In this document: piece after piece, positions 24,798 to 31,863 of the stretch
How positions within the stretch are numbered: the stretch's first letter is position 1
Layout: each line of letters begins with the position of its first letter
Assembly: GCA_934256705.1 (NCBI GenBank)
Contig: CAKQPF010000039.1
Coordinates: 1-34,471 of the forward strand
Reading direction: 5' to 3'
From: an uncultured Prevotella sp.
GTDB lineage: Bacteria > Bacteroidota > Bacteroidia > Bacteroidales > Bacteroidaceae
Length of the DNA stretch: 34,471 nucleotides
The notes under the pieces: model-generated
What the model was told of the DNA's origin: nothing
The model's database searches: none
Seen by the model: the letters and a program-made list of their open reading frames with translations, nothing else
Program-made: the position numbers and the translations under genes

Positions 24798-24847
24798 CGG
24801 TTTTTCTTTTTTTCGTGGGGTAATCCCCATGTGATTATTAAGGAAAA

Positions 24848-24976
24848 TTAGTTAAGACACACCATTTCGCATTTGCCGTTGACCTTTATCGAACGGCAAG
24901 AGTAAGCTATCTGCCGGATTATGTTAAGTGTCTTTTCAGACGGTGATGCAGTTTCGAGGGTAAAGAAATGCTTCAT
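24848..24976 (-). CDS. Small ORF, 42 aa, upstream of rpe
   Basis: This short reading frame begins ATG (complement of 24974-24976) and ends TAA (complement of 24848-24850). The product starts MKHFFTLETASPSEKTL and ends KVNGKCEMVCLN. The pattern (MKxFFTLE, PSEKTLxxIRQ-A, a basic stretch, VNGK, then CLN at the end) resembles a tiny conserved Bacteroidales protein as I remember it; I cannot confirm this by search. It has three Cys and no membrane segment. Its position in front of rpe suggests co-transcription. It would be missed by a 60-residue cutoff. Confidence 0.6.
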   Translation of the reverse strand: MKHFFTLETASPSEKTLNIIRQIAYSCRSIKVNGKCEMVCLN

Positions 24977-25113
24977 AGGCAATGGATATTTTTAGTTTGA
25001 TGTATTTTTTTTAGTTTTATTTCTCTAATCATCGGGAAAATGATTACAACGTTTTCCAACTGTCTTTGTTATAATAACGTAAAGAGATATGGTTTTATTA
25101 TGAATGTGATTAG

Positions 25114-25230
25114 AAAAAAAAGAGGTTGATACAGGACGTATCAACCTCGTGCGATTTCGTTTTAAAAAAATATGATAACGAAATCAATAAAAATCGATGC
25201 AAATATAAGTATAATAAATGTAACGTCAAA
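25114..25230 (-). ncRNA. Candidate short RNA or attenuator (minus strand)
   Basis: On the minus strand an ideal promoter (TTTG at 25227-25230, 19-base spacer, TATATTTG at 25200-25207) leads into a region of about 80 bases with two hairpins. The first is a perfect 9-bp stem GATTTCGTT/AACGAAATC (about 25154-25184). The second is a 10-bp terminator stem (25122-25131 with 25139-25148, GAGGTTGATA) followed by eight T residues on the minus strand. No ORF fits inside. It may be a free small RNA, or an attenuated leader of the downstream 42-aa ORF and rpe. Confidence 0.65.
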
Positions 25231-25298
25231 ATTTTTCAAGCACAAAGTTCTGTTTTTTAACATTTGAACGTTTATCTTGCTAATAATCTGTAAAATAG

Positions 25299-25329
25299 TT
25301 TGTAATATCACTTTTTTTGCTTAACTTTG
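25299..25329 (+). promoter_or_regulatory. Promoter of the GH28-GH105 gene
   Basis: TTTG (25299-25302), 19 bases and TAACTTTG (25322-25329) match the consensus. The leader to the start codon is about 130 bases. It is divergent from the minus-strand promoter at 25200-25230, 68 bases away. Confidence 0.75.
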
Positions 25330-25464
25330 TCGGCTGACATGATGTGCACTTGTGGCATTTTTGCTTTTTTTGATAAAAGGCGGAAAAAATGTCAAAGCTA
25401 TGGGAAAACAAAATAAAAACTACAATAATTAACTAACACCAACTCACAATTACAGAACAAAATT

Positions 25465-28119
25465 ATGAAGAGACTCTCTATCTTTCTTCTGTCTTTGCTT
25501 ATGATCCCTCTCGCCGTTATGGCACAGGGATGGGATGAAGCGAAGTACAAGGCCATAGAGGCGAGCATCGTAGCGCCTTCATTTCCGGAGAAGACTTTCG
25601 TCATCACCAAGTATGGAGCAAAGCCAAATGCCAAGGCTAAGGCTAATCAGTCCGCTATCAACAAGGCTATTCTTGCCTGTTCAAAGGCAGGTGGCGGTAA
25701 GGTCATAGTGCCAGCAGGAACCTGGAATACAGGTGCCATCCGTATGCAGAGCAATGTAAACCTCGTGGTGGAGAATGGTGCTACCCTCCTTTTCGCCTTC
25801 GAGCCATCGCTCTATCCATTGGTCAAGACCCGTTGGGAGGGACTTGACATCATGAATTACTCTCCATGCGTATATGCTTATCAGGCAAAGAATATCGCAA
25901 TCACAGGCGAAGGTACTATCGACGGCAATGGTAGCCGTGAGACATGGTGGCCTTGGTGTGGAGCTAAGAAGTATGGATTCGTGGCAGGAAAGACAGACCA
26001 GAGCCAGTCAATGCCTTACATGGGCAAGAACCAGCAGTACAAGCAGGTAGATGATAAGGGTAATGTCAAGACAAACCGTAACACCCTTCTCTGGATGTCT
26101 GACAATGGAGTGCCAACCGAAGAGCGCGTCTTTGGATCTAAATGCGGCATGCGTCCTCAGCTGATCAATTTCTATCAGTGTGAGAATATCCTCATCGAGG
26201 ACGTGACATTGCTCCGTTCCCCATTCTGGGTAATCCATCCTACATTGAGCAAGAACATCACAGTGCGTCGCTGCAAGATAGTAAATGACGGTCCTAACGG
26301 TGATGGATGTGATCCAGAGTCATGTGAAAACGTGCTCATAGAGGATTGTCTCTTCGACACAGGCGATGACTGTATCGCCATCAAGTCTGGCAGAAATGCT
26401 GACGGTCGCCGCACTCCAGCCCCTTCACGCAATATCATCGTGCGTGGATGTACTATGGCTGATGGTCATGGAGGCGTGGTAATCGGTTCAGAAATCAGTG
26501 CAGGAGTACAGAATGTGTTTGCAGAAAACTGCAAGATGGACTCTCCAAACCTCGATCGTGTGCTCCGTATCAAGACCAATACCTGTCGTGGCGGAGTGAC
26601 AGACGGTATCTATATGCGTAATGTTACCGTAGGTCAGTGTCGTGAGGCAGTGCTCCGTGTCAACCTCGTATATGAGCCAAACGAGCAGGCAAAGCGTGGC
26701 TTTGTACCTACAGTGCGCAATGTATATATGGAGAACGTTACCTGTCAGAAGTCCAAGTACGGCGTTCTGCTCAATGGACTCGACGAAGAAAGCAATATCC
26801 ACGATATACATATCCAGAACTGTACCTTCAACGGAGTGCAGGACAAGCCTGTACGTCGCACAGGAAAGAGCCATAATATCCGCTTTGACAATCTCGTAAT
26901 CAATGGCAAGACCATCCTTCCAGAGGCACCATTCAAGCGTTATTCCGAATGGATGACATGGAGCGAGATGCAGAGAGAGCCGGAACCATATTACCTTGAC
27001 TTCACAGACAGGAAGAAACGTCCGCAGGGTAAGTGGTCATACGTTATGGGAATTGAGATGGAAGGTATGCTCGACACATGGCTTGCATATCAGAATCAGG
27101 AGATAGCAGACTATCTGAAGAAATATCCTGCAAAGATGATTGATGCTGAAGGCAATGTTACCGGCTACAAACTGGAGGACTATAACCTCGACAATGTACG
27201 CACCGGACGCTTCATCCTCCGCATGAACCGCCTCTTCCCTGATGCAAAGACGGCTGGCACACAGAAGGCTGTGGAGACCATTTTCAAGCAGCTTCAGAAG
27301 CAGCCACGCACAAAGACCGGTGCAGGAGGCAAGGGAGTGTTCTGGCATAAGGCCATTTATGCTTGGCAGGTGTGGCTTGATGGCATCTATATGGGATTGC
27401 CATTCTACACCATGTCAGCCGAAGAACTTCTCGGAGCCAAGAAAGCCAAGAAGGTATATGATGACGCAGTCAATCAGATAGGTACCACTTTCGAGCGCAC
27501 CTACGATGAAAAGACCGGCCTTTGGAAGCATGCGTGGGACGAGCGTCGCGCAATGTTCTGGGCAGATAAGGAAACTGGACTCAGCAAACACAGTTGGGCA
27601 CGCGCCATGGGCTGGTTTACCATGGCTATGGTAGAGATACTTGATGCCCTTCCAGAGAACTATGCACGTCGTCAGGAGGTGATAGATATGTTCCAGAAGT
27701 CTATGGCTGCGGTGGTGAAATGCCAGGACAAGAAGACTGGTGTATGGTATGACGTACTTGATGTCAAAGACCCTAAGAACTATCTTGAGTCAACAGCATC
27801 ATCAATGTTTTCATATTGTCTGCTCAAGGGCGCACGTCTTGGCTACCTTGATTCATCATATAAGGAGGCAGGAGTGAAGGCTTACAATGGCATTATCAAT
27901 GAGTTTATCAAGGTAAACCCGGACAAGACCATCTCCCTCACCAACTGTTGCTCAGTCAGTGGACTCGGTCCAGACAAGAATCCACGTCGTGACGGCTCAT
28001 TTGAATACTACATGTCAGAGCCTATCCGCGACAATGATGCCAAGGGAGTAGGTCCATTCATCTGGGCTTCACTTGAGATGGAGCGCGATCATGCTGAGAC
28101 AGTTCAGCTGTATAAGTGA
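25465..28119 (+). CDS. Secreted GH28 polygalacturonase - GH105 hydrolase fusion
   Basis: Two pectin-degrading enzymes are joined in one 884-residue secreted protein. After the signal peptide (to about residue 21, VMAQG), residues 30-480 form a GH28 parallel beta-helix with the catalytic motifs NGDGCD (about 278), DTGDDCIAIKSG (about 298), GHGG (about 333) and RIKTN (about 367). Residues 500-884 are a GH105 (alpha/alpha)6 domain: KGVFWHKAIYAWQVWLDGIYMG near 622, HAWDERR near 688 with the likely catalytic Asp, and SWARAMGWF near 709. GH28 cuts galacturonan chains; GH105 removes unsaturated galacturonyl ends left by lyases. The pairing lets both steps work on the same chain. No SusC/SusD pair is adjacent. 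The next gene, 153 bases away, is another secreted carbohydrate-type enzyme. Confidence 0.92.
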   Translation: MKRLSIFLLSLLMIPLAVMAQGWDEAKYKAIEASIVAPSFPEKTFVITKYGAKPNAKAKANQSAINKAILACSKAGGGKVIVPAGTWNTGAIRMQSNVNLVVENGATLLFAFEPSLYPLVKTRWEGLDIMNYSPCVYAYQAKNIAITGEGTIDGNGSRETWWPWCGAKKYGFVAGKTDQSQSMPYMGKNQQYKQVDDKGNVKTNRNTLLWMSDNGVPTEERVFGSKCGMRPQLINFYQCENILIEDVTLLRSPFWVIHPTLSKNITVRRCKIVNDGPNGDGCDPESCENVLIEDCLFDTGDDCIAIKSGRNADGRRTPAPSRNIIVRGCTMADGHGGVVIGSEISAGVQNVFAENCKMDSPNLDRVLRIKTNTCRGGVTDGIYMRNVTVGQCREAVLRVNLVYEPNEQAKRGFVPTVRNVYMENVTCQKSKYGVLLNGLDEESNIHDIHIQNCTFNGVQDKPVRRTGKSHNIRFDNLVINGKTILPEAPFKRYSEWMTWSEMQREPEPYYLDFTDRKKRPQGKWSYVMGIEMEGMLDTWLAYQNQEIADYLKKYPAKMIDAEGNVTGYKLEDYNLDNVRTGRFILRMNRLFPDAKTAGTQKAVETIFKQLQKQPRTKTGAGGKGVFWHKAIYAWQVWLDGIYMGLPFYTMSAEELLGAKKAKKVYDDAVNQIGTTFERTYDEKTGLWKHAWDERRAMFWADKETGLSKHSWARAMGWFTMAMVEILDALPENYARRQEVIDMFQKSMAAVVKCQDKKTGVWYDVLDVKDPKNYLESTASSMFSYCLLKGARLGYLDSSYKEAGVKAYNGIINEFIKVNPDKTISLTNCCSVSGLGPDKNPRRDGSFEYYMSEPIRDNDAKGVGPFIWASLEMERDHAETVQLYK

Positions 28120-28203
28120 TGATAAAAGAAATGACTTGGTACGATTTGAGTGAAAAATGTACCATATCAATATAAGATCTTTATTTCTTTTCATCGTCAC
28201 TAA
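28118..28203 (+). terminator. Imperfect hairpin after the GH28-GH105 gene
   Basis: The start of the gap (28118-28134, GTGATGATAAAAGAAAT) can pair with ATTTCTTTTCATCGTCAC near 28184-28201. The arms are AT-rich and imperfect. It may be a weak terminator or a structured spacer between the two enzyme genes. Confidence 0.4.
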
Positions 28204-28272
28204 GTAATCAAAGTCATGAATGAAGAAACATGTTTCTTCTGATATTTCATTTGGTTTCAATTAGATATTATA

Positions 28273-31200
28273 ATGAATAAAAGACAAATAATGACGGCAC
28301 TGGCTATGGCATTCATAGCCAGTGCCGCTTTTGCTCAGAAGAAAGTGGGCGACTATATCGAGTCAATCAATAACAATATAGACAAAAGCCGGTCGCCAAG
28401 AGCAATGCAATATGAGCCTAAAGACGGTGCTTTCTATTCGCGAAATGGCAAGAACCGTTTCACGAGAGCCCTCTATGGCTCCAATACGGATTACAGAATA
28501 GAGACAAGCGACCGTCCGATATTCGCCATTTTCAAGCATAAGAACTATCGTAATCTGAGGTTTTATGTCGGCGATGTGCAGTTGGACGAGACCCAGCAAT
28601 GCGAATCCTACTATAAGGAAGGAATGCGTACATACACCCTAAGTGATGACCGCTGGGGCAGAGAGGCACGTCTTCATCTTGATGTGGTGGCACTTCCAGA
28701 TTCAGAAGGCGCAGTTTTCCACTTCAGAATGGAAGGTTTCAAAGACGGAATCACCATTAAGTCAAAGGTTTGTGATATAGCAAATCCCAAACTGCGCCGC
28801 TATGGTGACATCGGAGCAGATAAGCCGGGATGCTTCGAACCGTCAGCGAATGAGGAAAATCTCGTCTCCGAATGCCTCCAGATAGATAAAGCAAAGCCAT
28901 CGGAAGAAGTCTTTGCGCCCCTCGATTTCCAGACCATTTCCTTTGTCAAAGATGACAAAAAGGCACGTCAAAACTATGATAAAGCCCACCAGGAATTTGA
29001 GAAAGCAAAGTCATATTTCAGTGAGTTGTCGTCAAGAATAAAGTTTTCGACCCCTGATTCCTATCTCAACACCCTCGGTTCTGCCCTTGTCCTTGCGGCA
29101 GATGGTGTCTGGGATGGCAGCACATGGCTGCATGGAGCCATAGGATGGCGTATGCCTTTGGCAGGATGGCGTGCAGGTTATCTCGGCGATGTGCTGGGAT
29201 GGAACGACCGCGCGGTGAAACATTTCGATGCTTATGCCAGTTCGCAGGTCACTGACGTGCCCGTTACAATGCCGGGAGCGCAGTTGGACCCGAAATGCAA
29301 CAATGCCCGAGCACTGAAGAAGTGGGGCACAGAGATGTATTCCACAGGCTATATCTGCCGTAATCCCAACCGTAATGACCAGATGCACCATTACGATATG
29401 AACCTCAATTATATCGATGAACTGCTTTGGCATTTCCAATACGATGCCGACACAGCATATATGAGGAAGATGTGGCCAGTCATCAAGCGTCATCTGGCAT
29501 GGGAAAAACTCAATTTCGACTCAGACAATGACCATCTATATGATGCCTATTGCTGCATCTGGGCAAGCGATGCGCTTTACTATAGTGATGGTGCAGTGAC
29601 CCATTCGTCTGCATATAATTACCGTGGAAACCTCCTTGCTGCAAAGATAGCGGAGAAAATAGGTGAGGATGCCGAGCCTTACAGACGCGAAGCGGAAGCC
29701 ATCCGCAAGGCGATGAATGATAGGTTGTGGCTCGAAGGCAAGGATGCATACGTCCCGAATCCTACGGATATAATGACAGGAAAGCGCACTGTGACACCAA
29801 ACCACTGGGCAGAATATCAGGACAAGATGGGACATCAGCGCAAGCATGCCGATGCAGCACTCTGGAGTGTCTATACTCCGATAGACTGCGGAGTGGGCAA
29901 TCCATCCCAGATGTATGAGGCAACGCGATATGTCACCAGTCATATTCCCCATATCGATGTAGAGATAGCAGGGCAAGAGCATAGTGATTATCAGGTGATA
30001 TCCACGTCCGACTGGCTTCCTTACGCATGGAGCATCAACAATGTGGCATCTGCCGAGATCATGCATACGGCGCTTGCATACTTTGAAGCCGGAAACAGTG
30101 CTGAGGGGTATAGGCTCATGAAGTCGAATATAATGGACCAGATGTACCTCGGTCAGTCGCCAGCCAACTTCGGACAGATAAACTATTACGATGCTGCGCG
30201 AGGCGAATGCTACCGTGATTTCGGCGATAATGTCGGCATATCATCACGCACTCTCATCCAGGGATTCTTCGGAATAGTGCCGCAGGCGCTCGATGGAAAG
30301 TGCATTATCCGTCCTGGTTTCCCGCTTTCATGGGATTCCTGCGAGGTGAAAACACCGTATCTCTCCTATAAATATAAAAAGGTGGCAAATGATAAGGCTA
30401 TTATCACCGTCAGCCAGCATTTCTCCAGTCCGCTGCAGATGGTTGCACGCATCAATGGAGCGAAGGGAGAATATACGGACTACGCAGGTACCACAGCCCA
30501 GGAGCAGACCTTCCTTGTTGACATTCCGCAAAATGCAGAAGAAAAGTCTGTGCTTCCATCTCCTGATAATGCAGTGGAAACGACACTGTCTGCCAGTGGA
30601 AGCGATGCGATGACACCGGAGTCATTGGGTCTGAAAGGCATGACTGCTGGAGAAAAGAATGCCAGAATGGTGGATATGTCAAAGGCATTCAATGCCAATG
30701 TGACAGATATATTCCGCAATGAATACGTCTCTCCGCGCCCTACATCTACCACACTGCAGATTCCTGTGCAGGGAATAGGAGAGTGGTGTCATCCTACTTA
30801 CTGTCCGGAAATCACCGACAGCGTGTTCCGTTCCCTTGCAAAGGGCGACCGATTTGAGGTGGAAGGCATACCGTTTGCCACTCCGCAGCAGGGTAATAAC
30901 ATCGCTTTCACCTCCCTTTGGGATAACTATCCTTCATCTTTGACCATAAAAGTGAAGTCACAGAAGGCGAGTGTGGCGCATATTCTCCTTGCAGGAAGCA
31001 CCAACCATATGCAGACCCACATCGACAATGCGCTGATAATAGCCCGTTATAATGATGGTACGAGCGACACGTTGCGCCTCATTCCGCCATTCAATTACTG
31101 TCCGATAGAGCAGGATTACTATGTCGATGGCAAAGCATTCCAGACTGTAGAGCCGCGTCCGGTACGCATTTGCTTCGGTACGGGTACGGTGTCACGCGAT

Positions 31201-31374
31201 CTGGGCACCGCCCTTTCCATCAAGCCTGATGAAGTCTATGGACGCGAGATACCGGGAGGTGCCGCCCAGATGCTCTCCATGCCGCTCTGTCCTACCAAGA
31301 AACTCCAGTCATTCTCCCTCGTTCCTGTCGCTAATGACATCGTGGTGGGAATAATGGGAATTACGCTGAGATGA
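28273..31374 (+). CDS. Large secreted six-hairpin glycosidase-like protein
   Basis: This 1033-residue protein has a signal peptide (MTALAMAFIASAAFAQ). Its centre (about residues 240-720) reads like an (alpha/alpha)6 six-hairpin enzyme: GVWDGSTWLHGAIGWRMPLAG near 278 and WASDALYYSDGAVTHSSAYNYRGN near 429, followed by repeated helical pairs. The N-terminal 240 residues are beta-rich (FYVGDVQLDETQQ, GREARLHLDVV) and the C-terminal 250 form a probable beta-sandwich accessory domain. The whole resembles DUF4450-type Bacteroidetes proteins, as I remember them, but I cannot confirm the family or substrate. Its place behind the pectinase suggests a role in pectin side chains (for example rhamnogalacturonan). 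Confidence 0.7.
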   Translation: MNKRQIMTALAMAFIASAAFAQKKVGDYIESINNNIDKSRSPRAMQYEPKDGAFYSRNGKNRFTRALYGSNTDYRIETSDRPIFAIFKHKNYRNLRFYVGDVQLDETQQCESYYKEGMRTYTLSDDRWGREARLHLDVVALPDSEGAVFHFRMEGFKDGITIKSKVCDIANPKLRRYGDIGADKPGCFEPSANEENLVSECLQIDKAKPSEEVFAPLDFQTISFVKDDKKARQNYDKAHQEFEKAKSYFSELSSRIKFSTPDSYLNTLGSALVLAADGVWDGSTWLHGAIGWRMPLAGWRAGYLGDVLGWNDRAVKHFDAYASSQVTDVPVTMPGAQLDPKCNNARALKKWGTEMYSTGYICRNPNRNDQMHHYDMNLNYIDELLWHFQYDADTAYMRKMWPVIKRHLAWEKLNFDSDNDHLYDAYCCIWASDALYYSDGAVTHSSAYNYRGNLLAAKIAEKIGEDAEPYRREAEAIRKAMNDRLWLEGKDAYVPNPTDIMTGKRTVTPNHWAEYQDKMGHQRKHADAALWSVYTPIDCGVGNPSQMYEATRYVTSHIPHIDVEIAGQEHSDYQVISTSDWLPYAWSINNVASAEIMHTALAYFEAGNSAEGYRLMKSNIMDQMYLGQSPANFGQINYYDAARGECYRDFGDNVGISSRTLIQGFFGIVPQALDGKCIIRPGFPLSWDSCEVKTPYLSYKYKKVANDKAIITVSQHFSSPLQMVARINGAKGEYTDYAGTTAQEQTFLVDIPQNAEEKSVLPSPDNAVETTLSASGSDAMTPESLGLKGMTAGEKNARMVDMSKAFNANVTDIFRNEYVSPRPTSTTLQIPVQGIGEWCHPTYCPEITDSVFRSLAKGDRFEVEGIPFATPQQGNNIAFTSLWDNYPSSLTIKVKSQKASVAHILLAGSTNHMQTHIDNALIIARYNDGTSDTLRLIPPFNYCPIEQDYYVDGKAFQTVEPRPVRICFGTGTVSRDLGTALSIKPDEVYGREIPGGAAQMLSMPLCPTKKLQSFSLVPVANDIVVGIMGITLR

Positions 31375-31375
31375 G

Positions 31376-31468
31376 TTGTTTGGTTGTCTTGTTGTCTTGT
31401 CGTTTTGTTGTTTCGTTGATACTTAAAGTGCAATCGAGTTTCACAAACAACAAGACAACAAAACAACA
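31376..31468. repeat. 8-bp microsatellite with inverted partner
   Basis: Five 8-bp units (TTGTTTGG, TTGTCTTG twice, TCGTTTTG, TTGTTTCG) run from 31376 to 31415, and the inverted set CAAACAACAAGACAACAAAA follows at 31444-31463. The arms can form a long stem just after the stop codon of the preceding gene, so it may act as its terminator. It has the same design as 2316-2434. Confidence 0.75.
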
Positions 31469-31495
31469 GTAAAAATCATTTTTTTGCTTTCTTTT

Positions 31496-31527
31496 TTTGT
31501 TTATTACAAATTAAATCATTACTTTTG
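31496..31527 (+). promoter_or_regulatory. Promoter of the FMN-riboswitch transcript
   Basis: TTTG (31496-31499), 20 bases and TACTTTTG (31520-31527) form an ideal promoter ending about 11 bases before the riboswitch. Confidence 0.8.
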
Positions 31528-31537
31528 CACCCGCAAA

Positions 31538-31649
31538 CTCTTCAGGGCAGGGTGAAAATCCCGATCGGCGGTAAAGTCCGCGAGCCTAAATATGGGCACG
31601 AACCGTTGCAACTACGGTACCGACAGTCATAGTCTGGATGAAAGAAGAT
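31538..31649 (+). promoter_or_regulatory. FMN riboswitch (RFN element)
   Basis: The FMN aptamer blocks appear in order: P1 start TCTTC, CAGGGCAGGGTGAAAATCCC, GATCGGCGGTAAAGTCCGCG, AGCC, then ACCGACAGTCATAGTCTGGATG and P1 end GAAGA. P1 pairs 31539-31543 with 31644-31648. FMN binding normally shuts off the downstream gene. Here that gene is a TonB-dependent receptor, not a rib biosynthesis gene. A stem AATTGTTAT/ATAACAATT (31819-31827 with 31838-31846), 17 bases before the start codon, may be part of the expression platform. Confidence 0.95.
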
Positions 31650-31863
31650 TGTTTGAATTGAAAGTAGGTCATCACCGCTTTCAGCGCTGTATGAAGGATA
31701 ACGGCATACGATGCAGAAGAAAGAACATTGCTTTCACTACCATGTCTGATTTTTTATTGTCATTCATATTCGTCTGAAGCCTGACAGGCCAAGCCTTTCA
31801 TTTGAAACAGAAGCCTTGAATTGTTATGCCCTTTATTATAACAATTTAATGTATTCCATCAAA

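Noticed and set aside
575..31374. A single pectin utilisation locus covering the window
   Set aside because: The pectinesterase lies 24 kb from the other two enzymes with many housekeeping genes between, and no SusC/SusD pair or hybrid sensor is present.
31592..31777. A 61-aa ORF over the FMN riboswitch
   Set aside because: It overlaps the aptamer core and its sequence is explained by the conserved RNA.
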